Of a stretch of DNA of 64,000 bases, positions 1 to 10,043 are shown one piece after another. The stretch's first letter is position 1. Each line of letters opens with the position of its first letter. A model generated the notes under the pieces. It was given only the letters and a program-made list of their open reading frames with translations. It ran no database searches and was not told the DNA's origin. The position numbers and the translations under genes are program-made. The DNA is from Herbaspirillum rubrisubalbicans (GTDB taxonomy: Bacteria > Pseudomonadota > Gammaproteobacteria > Burkholderiales > Burkholderiaceae_D). The stretch is from positions 2,852,001 through 2,916,000 of the forward strand of contig NZ_CP024996.1 of the NCBI RefSeq assembly GCF_003719195.1. The letters run 5' to 3'.

Positions 1-118
1 AGGGGGCCGGACGATGATCGGCCAGTGCGATCAGGCCGGCAAAGGCCAGCGTCACCACATGGTCCGGGTCGCGCGCTGCTTCCATCAATTCCACATAACC
101 TGCCTGGCTGTAGCTCAT
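1..118 (-). CDS. nifQ: NifQ, N-terminal part (cut by window edge)
   Basis: Only the first 39 codons are in the window; the gene continues past position 1. It starts at an ATG at 118 with a strong AGGAGG-type ribosome site at 127-132. The visible protein begins MSYSQAGYVELMEAARDP and continues with a helix rich in Ala and Leu, compatible with the N-terminus of NifQ, which supplies molybdenum for FeMo-cofactor synthesis. The defining C-terminal cysteine motif of NifQ lies outside the window, so the call rests mainly on position as last gene of a nifHDKENX-type operon behind a nif ferredoxin, the order remembered for Herbaspirillum. Confidence 0.5.
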   Translation of the reverse strand, partial: MSYSQAGYVELMEAARDPDHVVTLAFAGLIALADHRPAP

Positions 119-178
119 TTTTGGGGCCTCCTGGGTCGGTGTCAGAGAACGAAAAAAGCTTCAAAGGGAAATGGACAA

Positions 179-484
179 TCAGACCTGCGCGCTCCCATGG
201 GTGTAGCACTTCTTGGGACAAATCCGTGAGCAGGCCTCGCAACCGATGCAATTGTCACGGTTGGCGATGGTCATGATCTTTCTTTCGTACTCCTCATCCT
301 CGTCATCATCAGGATCGACTGCGATGCGTTGCCCCTCGTCATTGATACCGACCAGGGCCAGCACGTCGCGGCCGCATACCTTGAAGCAACGGCCGCAGCC
401 GATGCATTTGTCTTCATTGATCTGGCCGACGAACTGTGGCGTCCAGTCGGCACCGCCGGGAAGCTTGACCGTGAATGTCGTCAT
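179..484 (-). CDS. fdxB: Nif-specific ferredoxin III, 2[4Fe-4S]
   Basis: A 101-residue low-potential ferredoxin expected to carry electrons for nitrogenase or for cofactor assembly. Two cysteine clusters are visible: [11 protein letters not shown] near residue 27 and [15 protein letters not shown] near residue 79. They are separated by a long acidic insert ([11 protein letters not shown]), the layout of the nif-specific ferredoxin III family. The start overlaps the stop of the upstream small gene by 4 bases (ATGA), so translation is probably coupled. It is co-transcribed with nifENX and the orf1/orf2 genes. Confidence 0.85.
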   Translation of the reverse strand: MTTFTVKLPGGADWTPQFVGQINEDKCIGCGRCFKVCGRDVLALVGINDEGQRIAVDPDDDEDEEYERKIMTIANRDNCIGCEACSRICPKKCYTHGSAQV

Positions 485-687
485 GGCTGTCTTTCCTTCT
501 CATCCTCCAGTGCGCGCCTTGCCTGGGCCAGCGCGGCATGGGCATCGTAGGCCTTTTGCGCGACCTCCAGGATGTTTTCCCAGCCGGTCGGCAAATCCTC
601 GGACAGATCGTGCAGATCCATCTTCAAGGCGGTGGCCTGCTGGTTGAGCTTCTTGACTTGCGCCTTGAGCGCTTCCCTGTCCTGCAT
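481..687 (-). CDS. Small helical nif accessory protein (orf2, CCE_0567/DUF683-type)
   Basis: A 68-residue, highly charged, mostly helical protein ([18 protein letters not shown]), resembling the small two-helix metalloprotein family (DUF683) usually found directly downstream of nifX and the DUF269 gene. Its exact role is not established; location implies a part in FeMo-cofactor biosynthesis or electron supply. Its stop overlaps the fdxB start, and it follows the DUF269 gene by 26 bases. The family name is from memory of the gene order and the coiled-helix pattern. Confidence 0.75.
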   Translation of the reverse strand: MQDREALKAQVKKLNQQATALKMDLHDLSEDLPTGWENILEVAQKAYDAHAALAQARRALEDEKERQP

Positions 688-713
688 GTCCGTTCTCCTT
701 GGGGCCGATGCCC

Positions 714-1184
714 TCAGCCGTAATTGACCACCTCGGGGAACTGCCGGATCATCTCGACCCCGGCCGTGACGATCTTGTCGCCCTCCTCGGCCAGCTTGTC
801 CACGCTTTCGAAGCCGAATCGATGCACATCCCGCAAGTGCTTGTTGACCACCACCAGGCGCCCGGCCATGAGCACCATGCGTCCGAAGCCCTCATGCGAC
901 ATCTTCATCATCGGCGTGGCGATGCTGCCGGTCTGGCGCTCGATGGCCAGCCCCACGGCGTTGTAGAACAGTTCCAGGCGCCACAGGGTTTCAGGATCGG
1001 GGTCGCCGATGATGGGAATCTCGCGGCGCTGCTCGCGCGTGATGATGTAGGGCGCCAGCAGGTCGGCGTTGCTCTTGCCGTCCCAGGCACCATGGGTATC
1101 CTGCGCGCGCCATTGCTTGATGAGCTCCTGCACGAATGGGCTGTCGATGGCGGCCGGGGCCTCTTGAGTGGCGATGGCAGTCAT
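714..1184 (-). CDS. NifX-associated protein (DUF269, orf1)
   Basis: A 156-residue conserved protein of the DUF269 family that almost always follows nifX. Recognisable stretches are the central [18 protein letters not shown] region and the C-terminal [22 protein letters not shown] region. The family is linked to FeMo-cofactor maturation, but its biochemical activity is unknown. It begins 3 bases after the nifX stop and is clearly in the same operon. Confidence 0.85.
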   Translation of the reverse strand: MTAIATQEAPAAIDSPFVQELIKQWRAQDTHGAWDGKSNADLLAPYIITREQRREIPIIGDPDPETLWRLELFYNAVGLAIERQTGSIATPMMKMSHEGFGRMVLMAGRLVVVNKHLRDVHRFGFESVDKLAEEGDKIVTAGVEMIRQFPEVVNYG

Positions 1185-1187
1185 GGT

Positions 1188-1589
1188 TCACACTTCCTCT
1201 TCAAAGTTGATGTCGCGTTCCTGGCCCTTTTGCATGGCCTTGCGCAGCCATGGTGCCGGTGTGCCCTTGAGCACTTCCTGCAGCTTGTCGAGGATGTCCA
1301 GGATAGGTTCGGCCTGCGCCACCTTGACCGGGTGGATACGGTTGGCCACCACCCGCGCCGCGCCCGAGCCACCGATGGCGGCCACGTACAGGATGGCGCA
1401 ATCCTTGATGGCCTCGATCTTGGGGGCCAGTTTGTCTTCGTCGCCGTCCTCCTTGAGATCGCCGTCGAAGCTGTGGGTCTGCACGAAGCTGTAGCCATTG
1501 GGCCAGACCTCGAACACCGCCAGGTTCTTGGCCCAGCCGAAATGCGCATCCACGCGTTGCAGATCCTGGGTTGCAAATGCCACTTTCAT
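1188..1589 (-). CDS. nifX: NifX, FeMo-cofactor carrier/assembly protein
   Basis: A 133-residue protein of the NifX/NifB-C-terminal/NafY superfamily that binds NifB-co and the VK-cluster and passes them to NifEN. The typical opening MKVAFATQDLQRVDAHFGWA with the HFG motif is present, as is the central AILYVAAIGGSGAARVV segment. It overlaps nifN by 4 bases (ATGA), showing translational coupling, and is of normal family length. Confidence 0.93.
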   Translation of the reverse strand: MKVAFATQDLQRVDAHFGWAKNLAVFEVWPNGYSFVQTHSFDGDLKEDGDEDKLAPKIEAIKDCAILYVAAIGGSGAARVVANRIHPVKVAQAEPILDILDKLQEVLKGTPAPWLRKAMQKGQERDINFEEEV

Positions 1590-2974
1590 GAGCTTTCTCC
1601 TTGAACGGACGTGGCCAGCGCCAGGGCATCGCGCGTGCTCTGCGGCAGCTGCCAGTCATCCGGGGTATGTGCATGGCCTGCGGCCAGCAACAGGTTGCCG
1701 ATCTCGAAAATCAATCCACGCGTGCCGCGATAGCCGACCGAAAGACAGTGCCCGGCCCCCAGACGGTCGAACATGGGCAAGCCGGCGCGATGGAAGGGAA
1801 TATGCAGGCGCTCGGCCGCCTGGCGTCCGTGCGAATGTGTTACCAGCAGACCGGCGCTGGCTCGGCGGGCGCCCTGCTCCAGGTCCTCCAGGTCGCCGAT
1901 CACGACCCGGGCAGCGGGTACGCCATCGAGCACCGGCGAGGTCGTGGTGGTCACGGCACAGCCGATCTCGCAGCCCATTTCGGCCAGCCATGCCGAGAGT
2001 GACAGCAACAGGTCCGGCTCGGCACCGATGGCGACCTTGACCCCGCCGAAGAAGAAATGGCCATCCAGCATGGCATCCTGCAACTGGCTGCGCTGACGCC
2101 GGTAGCGCGCCGGAATCGGCTGGCCCGACACATATTCCAGATAGGCCAGGAAACGGTCATTGGCCTGCAGGCCGGTGAGCCGGTCGAATACCACATAAGG
2201 CACCCCGCCCAACTCCTGCACGGCCTGGGCACTGGCGCGCATCTGTTCGCCGATGGCGATGGTGACGATGGAAGCGCCCAGCGCACGCATGTCAGCCAGG
2301 GTGGTGCCGCCCATCGAGGTCGGACTGAAATTGTCGGGAAGATGGCCATCGAGCGAACCGGACACATCCGGCAACACGATCGGTTCCAGTCCGAAGGATT
2401 GCACGATGTCGCGCAATTCTTCGATGTCGGCTGGTGTCAGATGGCACCCGGCCAGCAGATTGACCTGCTTGGCGCGCGTCTGGATGCCCGGCTGCGGCTC
2501 ACCCAGCGCCCGGATCAATGCTTCCACGGCCTTGGCCCAGCCATCCTGGAAGGCGCCCGTATAGTCAGGCGTGGAGACATAGGCCAGCGCGGTATCGGCG
2601 AGGTCGGGATGCTTCTGGCGGATCAGTTTGAGATAGGCATTGACGTCATCGCCCTTGGTTTCGGTCAGCCCGGTGGAACAGATGGCGATCAGGTCCGGCT
2701 TGGCGCGCAGGCGGATGTTCAAGACCGCCTTTTCGATGTTCTCCATTCCGCCCAGGATGCTGGAGACCTCATTCATGGCGGTGGTCTGCAAGGGAATCGC
2801 TTCGCGGAAATGGCGCACCAGCAATACCAGCCCGAAGGAGGTACAACCCTGGGAACCATGCATGACCGGCATACAGCGGTTCATGCCCAGGAAGGCATAG
2901 GCCGCGCCCAGCGGCTGGCTCATCTTGAGCGGGTTGACGGCTGCGGCCTTGGAGGAAGTTTCGACGATGGCCAT
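1586..2974 (-). CDS. nifN: NifN, FeMo-cofactor scaffold subunit beta
   Basis: A 462-residue beta subunit of the NifEN scaffold on which the iron-only precursor is converted to FeMo-cofactor. It is paralogous to NifK: the N-terminal GSQGCTSFG segment (around residue 40) and the CSTGLTETKGDD segment correspond to P-cluster-side motifs of NifK. It lies directly after nifE (4-base gap) and overlaps nifX. Start is the ATG at 2974; length is normal for the family. Confidence 0.95.
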   Translation of the reverse strand: MAIVETSSKAAAVNPLKMSQPLGAAYAFLGMNRCMPVMHGSQGCTSFGLVLLVRHFREAIPLQTTAMNEVSSILGGMENIEKAVLNIRLRAKPDLIAICSTGLTETKGDDVNAYLKLIRQKHPDLADTALAYVSTPDYTGAFQDGWAKAVEALIRALGEPQPGIQTRAKQVNLLAGCHLTPADIEELRDIVQSFGLEPIVLPDVSGSLDGHLPDNFSPTSMGGTTLADMRALGASIVTIAIGEQMRASAQAVQELGGVPYVVFDRLTGLQANDRFLAYLEYVSGQPIPARYRRQRSQLQDAMLDGHFFFGGVKVAIGAEPDLLLSLSAWLAEMGCEIGCAVTTTTSPVLDGVPAARVVIGDLEDLEQGARRASAGLLVTHSHGRQAAERLHIPFHRAGLPMFDRLGAGHCLSVGYRGTRGLIFEIGNLLLAAGHAHTPDDWQLPQSTRDALALATSVQGESS

Positions 2975-2978
2975 GTCC

Positions 2979-4358
2979 TTACTCCCAGGGGGCCGGTGCG
3001 CGCACCTGCTCCCACACCGGGTTGTACAGGGCGCGATCGATTTCCGAGACCAGCGTGATCATGCCCTCATAGCCGGCATAGGCATGATGGCGCTCCTGGT
3101 TGATGTCCAGCCAGGGCATCTTGGCCTTGAGCGCGATGAATTGCGAACGTCCGCCCGAGAGCATGATGTCGGCGCGTGCCTCTTTCAACATGGCATACAT
3201 CTCGCGCGGCGTCATGTCGTCGATCATGTGGGCTTCATCGCCCATGATTTCCTTGATGCGCTCCTTGTCCTCGCGCGTCGATTTCTTCACGCTGGTGCCG
3301 ACGATTTCGATGCCGACCTCCTGCAAGGCCGCTACCACTGACCAAGACTTCACACCGCCGGTAATCAACAGCACACGCTTGCCCGCCAGGCGCTTCTTGT
3401 AATGCGCCAGACGACTCCAGGCGCGCGCCTCTTCCACCGCGATCAAGGCTTCGGTGCGGTTGGTCAACTCGGCTGGTGCACCCTGCTGCACCAGCAGGCG
3501 CGCGATCTGGCGCAACGAATCGGAGACGTCACCGATGCCATAGAAAGACCCTTCAAAGAAGGGAATGCCGTAACGCTCCTCCATCTTGCGCGCCACGTTG
3601 ATCATGGCCTTGGAACACACCATCATCGATGCCCGGGCGCGGTGCGAAGAGGCAATCTCGCGATAGCGGCCATCGCCGCTGATGCAGGAAAGCACCCGCA
3701 CGCCCATGGCATCGAGCAAGGGCGTGATCTGCCACAACTCGCCGGACAGGTTGTATTCGCCGATGATGTTGATGTCGTAGGGCGTGGTGAATTCGGGTTC
3801 GACCGTCCCGATCACGTAATCGAGCAAGGCTTCGCCGGCCAGCTTGTTGCCCAGGTTCTTGACCCCGGCAAAGCCGGGCGAATTGACCGGAATCACCGGC
3901 TTGCCGAATTTGGCGCTGGCGGCCTTGCAGACGGCCTCGATATCGTCGCCGGTCAGGGCGGTGACACAGGTCTGGTAGACGAACACCGCCGGCGGATCAT
4001 ATTTTTCGATGATTTCCTTGACCGCCTTATAAAGCCGCTTTTCACCACCGTAGATGACGTCGATCTCATTGATGTCGGTGGTGAAGCCGGTGCGATAAGT
4101 CTGGACACCAGACGAAGCCGCATGGCGGTTATCCCAGGAATTGCCTTCGCAGGCGATCGGACCATGCACCAGGTGGGCCACGTCCACGATGGGCTGCAAG
4201 GCGATCTTGGCGCCATCGAAGGCGCAGCCGCCAGCTGCTGCGCCCGGCGCCAGCTGCTTGCTGCAGCCGGCCTTGCGTTGCTTCTCCATCTTGGCCTGGT
4301 TCTTCTCGCAGGCTGGTTCTTCGAAGACTTCCTGGATCTTCAGCTTCAAGGCCGTCAT
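2979..4358 (-). CDS. nifE: NifE, FeMo-cofactor scaffold subunit alpha
   Basis: A 459-residue alpha subunit of NifEN, paralogous to NifD. Start ATG at 4358 is chosen because a GGAGAG ribosome site precedes it and the protein then begins MTALKLKIQEVFEEPACEK as in NifE; the open frame extends 48 codons further upstream but that part is unlike NifE. HGPIACEGNSWDNR (NifD-like cluster region) and VYQTCVTALTGDD are visible. It is separated from nifK by 88 bases containing a strong stem-loop. Confidence 0.95.
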   Translation of the reverse strand: MTALKLKIQEVFEEPACEKNQAKMEKQRKAGCSKQLAPGAAAGGCAFDGAKIALQPIVDVAHLVHGPIACEGNSWDNRHAASSGVQTYRTGFTTDINEIDVIYGGEKRLYKAVKEIIEKYDPPAVFVYQTCVTALTGDDIEAVCKAASAKFGKPVIPVNSPGFAGVKNLGNKLAGEALLDYVIGTVEPEFTTPYDINIIGEYNLSGELWQITPLLDAMGVRVLSCISGDGRYREIASSHRARASMMVCSKAMINVARKMEERYGIPFFEGSFYGIGDVSDSLRQIARLLVQQGAPAELTNRTEALIAVEEARAWSRLAHYKKRLAGKRVLLITGGVKSWSVVAALQEVGIEIVGTSVKKSTREDKERIKEIMGDEAHMIDDMTPREMYAMLKEARADIMLSGGRSQFIALKAKMPWLDINQERHHAYAGYEGMITLVSEIDRALYNPVWEQVRAPAPWE

Positions 4359-4405
4359 GATCGCTCTCCGTGCTTGCCTGGGTTGGTGCCGGGGGACTAC
4401 GCATT

Positions 4406-4432
4406 CCGCCAGGCCTTCCTTCTGCCTGGCGG
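4406..4432 (-). other. Stem-loop between nifK and nifE
   Basis: Perfect 9-bp inverted repeat CCGCCAGGC (4406-4414) and GCCTGGCGG (4424-4432) with a 9-base loop. No T tract follows on the minus strand, so it is more likely an mRNA processing or stability element (or weak attenuator) setting a lower level of nifEN than nifHDK. Confidence 0.7.
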
Positions 4433-4446
4433 GACGTGCATCGCGC

Positions 4447-6006
4447 TCAGCGGATGATGTCGTAGGAATAATCGGTCTCGCCGGCCACCACCGTATTGGC
4501 ATCCAGGGCTTCGAAGTATTCGTCGAGAATCATCACCAGCACCCGCATCGCACCGGCATAACCCCAGATGGGGAAGCGATGGTAGTGATGGCGGTCGAAG
4601 ACCGGGAACACCAGGCGGATCAGAGGCACGCCGCAGTCGCGCTCCAGGTACTTGCCGTAGGTATTGCCGATCAGGAAGTCCACCGGCTCCGTGAACAGCA
4701 GGGAGCGCAGATGCCACAAGTCACGCTTGGGATAGACCTTGCAGTCCTTGCCGAAGGGCGAGGCATCCAGCAGCGCCTGCACCTTGGCAGCCCATTCGGC
4801 GTCGCCGTTGGTGGACAGGATGTGGGTCGGCTCGCAGCCCAGCTCCAGCAGGAACTGGGTCATGCCGATCATCATGTCGGGGTCGCCATACAAGGCAAAC
4901 TTCTTGCCATGCAAGTGCGCCTGCGAATCCGCGATGGCATCCACCAGGCGGCCGCGCTCCAGCTCCAGTTCAGCCGGGATGGGCTGGCCGCTCAGGCGCG
5001 ACAGTTCCATCAGGAACTGGTCGGTGCCGGCCACGCCCATCGGATGGTTGAGCGTGACCACTTCCTGGCCCTTCTCGGCGATGTACTTGGCGGTCTTGAG
5101 CGTGCTGAACTCCTGGAACACCACGGTGGCCTTGGCGTCGAGGGCCTCGATCACTTCCTGCTTGGTGGTGCCGCCGCTGTACATGCGGAACTGACCATCG
5201 GTCGGGGTATTCCAGACCTCCGAGGGATCGCACACGATGGTGCCGTCCACGCCCATCAGATTGAAGATGCGCTTGACTTCAGGCAGGTTGCCCACCACGA
5301 AGCCATCGAAACCGCCGATGAAATTGATGCGCTCGTTGGGTTTTCTTTCCAGCGCCGGCACGGTACCGGCCTTGCCATCCCAGAAGTGCGTCAGGATGCC
5401 TTTCAGAGCATTGTCATAGCCGGTCACGTGGCTGCCGACGAAGGCCGGGGTATGGGCGAACGGCACGTCATATTCCGCCGGCACGCTGCCCTTGTCCTTG
5501 GCATTCTTGATGAAGGAGTCGAGGTCGTCACCGATCACCTCGGCCATGCAGGTGGTAGAGACGGCGATCATCTCCGGCTTGTACAGGCTCAGCGCGTTGG
5601 CCAGGCCGTCGATCATGTTGTTGAGGCCACCGAAGACGGCGGCGTCTTCGGTCATCGACGACGACACGCAGGAGGTCGGCTCCTTGAAGTGACGCGAGAA
5701 GTGCGAGCGGTAATACGCCACGCAGCCCTGCGATCCATGCACGAACGGCAGCGTGTTCTGGAAGCCGACGGCAGCATACACCGCCCCCAGCGGCTGGCAA
5801 GCCTTGGCCGGATTGATGGTCAGCGCCTCGCGGGCGAAGTTCTTTTGCTGGTATTCCTTGGTCTTGGTCCATTCGGCCACGTCCTGCACCTTGTCCACCG
5901 GAACGGCGAACTCGAACTCTTCTTTCTTGCGGGAGAGCAGTTCGCGGTATTCCGGCTGGCGGAACAGATTCTCGTGATCCAGAACGCTATCGGCGTTTTG
6001 CGGCAT
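4447..6006 (-). CDS. nifK: NifK, nitrogenase MoFe protein beta chain
   Basis: A 519-residue beta subunit of dinitrogenase. Shared P-cluster cysteines are seen in [19 protein letters not shown] (about residue 93) and [12 protein letters not shown] (about residue 151), with an earlier cysteine in [14 protein letters not shown]. The family N-terminal extension is present. ATG at 6006 is preceded by GAAGGGG. It follows nifD by 106 bases that contain a long stem-loop, and belongs to the nifHDK operon driven from the promoter at 8784. Confidence 0.98.
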   Translation of the reverse strand: MPQNADSVLDHENLFRQPEYRELLSRKKEEFEFAVPVDKVQDVAEWTKTKEYQQKNFAREALTINPAKACQPLGAVYAAVGFQNTLPFVHGSQGCVAYYRSHFSRHFKEPTSCVSSSMTEDAAVFGGLNNMIDGLANALSLYKPEMIAVSTTCMAEVIGDDLDSFIKNAKDKGSVPAEYDVPFAHTPAFVGSHVTGYDNALKGILTHFWDGKAGTVPALERKPNERINFIGGFDGFVVGNLPEVKRIFNLMGVDGTIVCDPSEVWNTPTDGQFRMYSGGTTKQEVIEALDAKATVVFQEFSTLKTAKYIAEKGQEVVTLNHPMGVAGTDQFLMELSRLSGQPIPAELELERGRLVDAIADSQAHLHGKKFALYGDPDMMIGMTQFLLELGCEPTHILSTNGDAEWAAKVQALLDASPFGKDCKVYPKRDLWHLRSLLFTEPVDFLIGNTYGKYLERDCGVPLIRLVFPVFDRHHYHRFPIWGYAGAMRVLVMILDEYFEALDANTVVAGETDYSYDIIR

Positions 6007-6053
6007 GATGATACCCCTTCAATTCAACTGATCAAATGATCCAGGCTCGGGTC

Positions 6054-6093
6054 GGATGGACGACAGGCGTTGGGCACGGTCCTGTGTCCATCC
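6054..6093 (-). other. Stem-loop between nifD and nifK
   Basis: Arms GGATGGAC (6054-6061) and GTCCATCC (6086-6093) pair perfectly and continue inward, after one bulged base, with ACAGG (6063-6067) and CCTGT (6081-6085), leaving a 13-base loop. There is no T tract. Probably an mRNA stability or processing hairpin in the nifHDK transcript. Confidence 0.65.
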
Positions 6094-6112
6094 ATCCACG
6101 AATCGATTCAGC

Positions 6113-7567
6113 TCAGGCCTTCCACGGTGCCTTGGCCATGCCCCACACCGGGCTGTTGATGGCCATGTCCATGTCGCGGGCGAAGATGGCAAAGCCGTCG
6201 TAGCCGTGATACGGGCCCGAGTAATCCCAGGAGTGCATCTGGCGGAACGGCACGCCCATCTTCTGGAAGACGTATTTCTCCTTGATCCCGGAGCCGACCA
6301 GATCGGGCTCGATCTTCTCGACGAACTTCTCGAATTCATAGCTGGTCACGTCGTCGTAGATCAGCGTGCCGTCCTCCACGTAGTGGGTGGTGCGCTGGTA
6401 GTCGTCGTTGTGGCCGAACTCATAACCGGTACCGACCACCTTCATGCCCAGGTCACCATAGGCATCGATCACGTGGCGCGGGCGCAGGCCACCGACGAAC
6501 AGCATCACGGTCTTGCCTTCCAGGCGCGGGCGGTACTTGGCGATCACGGCATCGGTGAGGGCCTTGTACTTGGCGATGACACGCTCGGCGCCTTCCTTGA
6601 TCTTATCGTCGAAGTGGCTGGCAATCTGGCGCAGCGATGTCTCGATCTGGCTAGGGCCAAAGAAGTTGTACTCGACCCAGGGAATGCCGAATTTTTCTTC
6701 CATGTGGCGCGAGATGTAATTCATCGAGCGATAGCAGTGCAGCACGTTGAGCTTGGCCTTGGGGGTGTTTTCCATTTCGGCGAGGGTGCCGTCGCCGGAC
6801 CACTGGGCGATCACGCGCAGGCCGATTTCTTCCAGCAGAATGCGCGAGGACCAGGCATCGCCGCCGATGTTGTAGTCGCCGATGATGGCCACGTCATACG
6901 GGGTCGCCACGAACTGGTTCTTGTCCGGGTCCATCTTGTCCAGCACCCATTCCTTGATGGCATCGTTGGCCACGTGGTGCCCCAGCGACTGCGAAACGCC
7001 GCGGAAGCCTTCGCAGCGCACCGGCACGATGGTATGGCCGTCGTATTGCTTGGACTTCTTCTTGGAGACCGCTTCGATGTCGTCACCGATGAGGCCGATC
7101 GGGCATTCGGATTGCACCGAAATACCCTTGTTGAGCGGGAACAGTTCCTGGATCTCGTCGACGATCTTTTCCAGCTTCTTGTCGCCGCCGAACACGATGT
7201 CCTTTTCCTGGAAATCGGACGTGAACTGCATGGTCACGAAACTGTCGATGCCGGTCTTGCCGATGTAGTAGTTGCGGCGCGAGCCCCAGGAGTACTGGCC
7301 ACAGCCGACCGGACCATGGCTGATGTGGATCATGTCCTTGATCGGCCCCCAGACCACACCCTTGGAACCGGCATAGGCGCAGCCGCGAATGGTCATCACG
7401 CCGGGGATCGACTTGATGTTGGATTTGACGTTGCAATCCGACTTGCCCTCTTCCTGGGTGGTCAGATGCTTGGCGCGACGCTTGGCGGTCTTGTCGGGAT
7501 AGGCCTTGAGGACCTCATTAATCAATTCCGTATTGCGTGCCGTGGTTTCTTCAACTGTGAGGCTCAT
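6113..7567 (-). CDS. nifD: NifD, nitrogenase MoFe protein alpha chain
   Basis: A 484-residue alpha subunit of dinitrogenase carrying the FeMo-cofactor. P-cluster cysteines lie in [21 protein letters not shown] and [11 protein letters not shown]. The cofactor cysteine is in [18 protein letters not shown] and the cofactor histidine in [12 protein letters not shown]. Start ATG at 7567 is chosen because GGAGGGCCC precedes it and the protein then begins MSLTVEE; eleven extra upstream codons are open but lack a ribosome site. All catalytic ligands appear intact. Confidence 0.98.
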   Translation of the reverse strand: MSLTVEETTARNTELINEVLKAYPDKTAKRRAKHLTTQEEGKSDCNVKSNIKSIPGVMTIRGCAYAGSKGVVWGPIKDMIHISHGPVGCGQYSWGSRRNYYIGKTGIDSFVTMQFTSDFQEKDIVFGGDKKLEKIVDEIQELFPLNKGISVQSECPIGLIGDDIEAVSKKKSKQYDGHTIVPVRCEGFRGVSQSLGHHVANDAIKEWVLDKMDPDKNQFVATPYDVAIIGDYNIGGDAWSSRILLEEIGLRVIAQWSGDGTLAEMENTPKAKLNVLHCYRSMNYISRHMEEKFGIPWVEYNFFGPSQIETSLRQIASHFDDKIKEGAERVIAKYKALTDAVIAKYRPRLEGKTVMLFVGGLRPRHVIDAYGDLGMKVVGTGYEFGHNDDYQRTTHYVEDGTLIYDDVTSYEFEKFVEKIEPDLVGSGIKEKYVFQKMGVPFRQMHSWDYSGPYHGYDGFAIFARDMDMAINSPVWGMAKAPWKA

Positions 7568-7734
7568 GGGCCCTCCGATAAAATTAGTCGCGGGGGACAT
7601 ACCCGGTCGTATGCCAGTCCGGTCAACAAACCTGCGCTACCCTTTTTCTTGCGGTCCCGGCCGCCTTCGCTTTGGAAAACAGAGGCTGAAGCAGCCAGGA
7701 CCTTGCAGCATCAACAGCAGGCAGAAGATGATGC

Positions 7735-8622
<888 letters not shown>

Positions 8623-8783
8623 CTAGAAATAAGCGGTGTAGCTCTGGTGTAAGAAATTAAGATGTCGTTCAAAGCAGTTTTGTCATCACACTTGCAGCCG
8701 TTGGGGCGCCGCTTCGAAACTTTTATTGGTCTTCGTCTCAAGTCACGCATTCGGCAAAACATCGTCGGTGCACACCCCTCTTT

Positions 8784-8798
8784 GCAAATGCCGTGCCA
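8784..8798 (-). promoter_or_regulatory. Sigma-54 -24/-12 promoter of nifH
   Basis: Reads TGGCACGGCATTTGC on the minus strand, a full match to TGGCAC-N5-TTGC. It lies 171 bases upstream of the nifH start codon. Together with the IHF site and two NifA sites it makes a textbook nifH control region. Confidence 0.92.
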
Positions 8799-8815
8799 CC
8801 ATAAAAAAATCATCT

Positions 8816-8828
8816 CAAGTTATTGATT
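8816..8828 (-). promoter_or_regulatory. IHF-binding site in nifH control region
   Basis: AATCAATAACTTG on the minus strand matches WATCAA-N4-TTR exactly. It sits between the -24/-12 promoter and the NifA sites, where an IHF-induced bend would bring NifA to the polymerase. Confidence 0.75.
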
Positions 8829-8879
8829 TTATTGGCGAAATCAGCATTTCGCGCAACCTCTCAACCCACTTCTTTCTGG

Positions 8880-8895
8880 TGTTACAAACCGCACA
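8880..8895. promoter_or_regulatory. NifA upstream activator site (proximal to nifH)
   Basis: TGT-N10-ACA (TGTTACAAACCGCACA), 82 bases upstream of the nifH -24 element. It is one of two such sites spaced exactly 30 bp apart and lies between the nifH promoter and the divergent promoter at 9050. Confidence 0.8.
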
Positions 8896-8909
8896 AACGG
8901 CACCTGGTC

Positions 8910-8925
8910 TGTAGGGAACGATACA
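8910..8925. promoter_or_regulatory. NifA upstream activator site (distal to nifH)
   Basis: TGT-N10-ACA (TGTAGGGAACGATACA). It lies 112 bases upstream of the nifH -24 element and 125 bases upstream of the divergent -24/-12 element at 9050-9064, so it could serve both promoters. Confidence 0.8.
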
Positions 8926-9049
8926 AGCCCGCGCCCCTGACACAACCGTGTACCAAACCACCCTGTTGATCCCCTCTCGGCCCGCTGGCCCGCAGCCACG
9001 GGCCTTGTCGCACCCTGCCGAAGACAAGCAGAAGCGGCTCGCCGATAAC

Positions 9050-9064
9050 GGGAACGATGTTTGC
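9050..9064 (+). promoter_or_regulatory. Sigma-54 promoter for the operon divergent from nifH
   Basis: GGGAACGATGTTTGC keeps GG and GC at the required 10-bp spacing and matches TTGC at -12; the -24 half has two mismatches to TGGCAC. It lies 82 bases before the ATG at 9146 with two NifA sites upstream, so NifA control of this operon is likely. Confidence 0.65.
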
Positions 9065-9145
9065 TATCGGGATGAAAGGCAGGGCAAAAAAGACTGCGCC
9101 AGGCGGCTGGCCCGGTCAGCGATCCACTCACGCAAGGAGCAAACC

Positions 9146-9577
9146 ATGCAAATCGGTGTAGACAGCCAGCGCGCGGTCGACAACAAGCGGGTCTTCATCG
9201 TCGACTGTGATGAAGTCAGCGGATTGGCGCTGCAGTTCATGCTCGCCGACGAGTGCGAGGCGCACCTGCTGGCGGATGTCGAGAGTGCCTTGCACAAGGG
9301 GCGGGACTGGCCGCCCGACCTGCTCTTGCTGGGCCAGGGCAATCTCGCCAAGGAAGGCATGGAGGTGCTGACCCAGTTGCGCCAGCAACATCCGGCCTTG
9401 AAGATCGTGGTGGTGTGCGACAGCGCCGAGGACAGCCATGTCCGCCAAGCACTGGCGCAAGGTGCCAACTCCACCCTGCTGCGCCCGCTCACGCTGGAGT
9501 CCGTGCGCCGCAAGGTCGATGCCCAGTTGGGCCGACGTACGCCCTTGGGCCTGGGCATCGCGGTGACGGTGGTGTAA
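9146..9577 (+). CDS. CheY-like pseudo-receiver protein divergent from nifH
   Basis: A 143-residue single-domain protein with the alternating strand/helix pattern of a response-regulator receiver: KRVFIVDCDEV (strand 1 and acidic pair), PPDLLLLGQG (strand 3), LKIVVVCDSAED (strand 4) and GANSTLLRPLTLESV (strand 5). The position of the phosphate-accepting Asp, normally at the end of strand 3, is Gly (LLLLGQG), and the conserved Lys of the KP motif is Arg. It is therefore probably not phosphorylated and may work by protein-protein contact. ATG at 9146 has AAGGAGC upstream. First gene of a four-gene operon next to nifH. Confidence 0.75.
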   Translation: MQIGVDSQRAVDNKRVFIVDCDEVSGLALQFMLADECEAHLLADVESALHKGRDWPPDLLLLGQGNLAKEGMEVLTQLRQQHPALKIVVVCDSAEDSHVRQALAQGANSTLLRPLTLESVRRKVDAQLGRRTPLGLGIAVTVV

Positions 9578-9581
9578 GGCC

Positions 9582-10034
9582 ATGTGCGCGACCCGCGTCC
9601 CCTTGAAGCTGCCGCATCGGGAAGTTCCGATGCCGGGTGCATCGAAGTCTGCGCCCCTGGCCAATCCGCATTACCAGCAGATCGGCGGCGAGCCGGTCGT
9701 GCGGCAACTGGTCGACCGTTTCTACGCCCTGATGGAGCAGCTGCCCCAGGCGGCCGTGGTACGCGCCATGCATCCGGCCGACCTGGCGCCGGCCAGGCAG
9801 CGCCTGTTCATGTTCCTCTCCGGTTGGCTGGGCGGCCCGCCGCTGTATGCCGAGGCCTTCGGCCATCCGCGCCTGCGCCATGCGCATGCGGGCTTTGCCA
9901 TCGATGCTGCCGCACGTGATGCGTGGATGGCCTGCATGAACCAGGCACTACAAGAACTGGTACCCGACGAGGTGTTGCGGCAGCAACTGGGTGCCGCATT
10001 TTTCAAGACTGCCGATTTTCTGTGCAACCAATAA
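9582..10034 (+). CDS. Group II truncated hemoglobin
   Basis: A 150-residue truncated globin with group II landmarks: PHYQQIGGEPVVRQLVDRFY, FLSGWLGGPPLYAEAFGHPRLRHAH (proximal-histidine region), then RDAWMACMNQAL. Such proteins bind oxygen or NO; beside nifH it may protect nitrogenase or scavenge NO. It follows the pseudo-receiver gene by 4 bases. An alternative start is the ATG at 9630, since the first 16 residues are poorly typical. Confidence 0.85.
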   Translation: MCATRVPLKLPHREVPMPGASKSAPLANPHYQQIGGEPVVRQLVDRFYALMEQLPQAAVVRAMHPADLAPARQRLFMFLSGWLGGPPLYAEAFGHPRLRHAHAGFAIDAAARDAWMACMNQALQELVPDEVLRQQLGAAFFKTADFLCNQ

Positions 10035-10043
10035 GGAAACTTC

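Noticed and set aside
699..1604. 301-residue plus-strand open frame opposite nifX and the DUF269 gene
   Set aside because: Antisense shadow of high-GC coding sequence; composition is His/Gly/Leu-rich without family motifs, while the minus strand holds clear nif genes.
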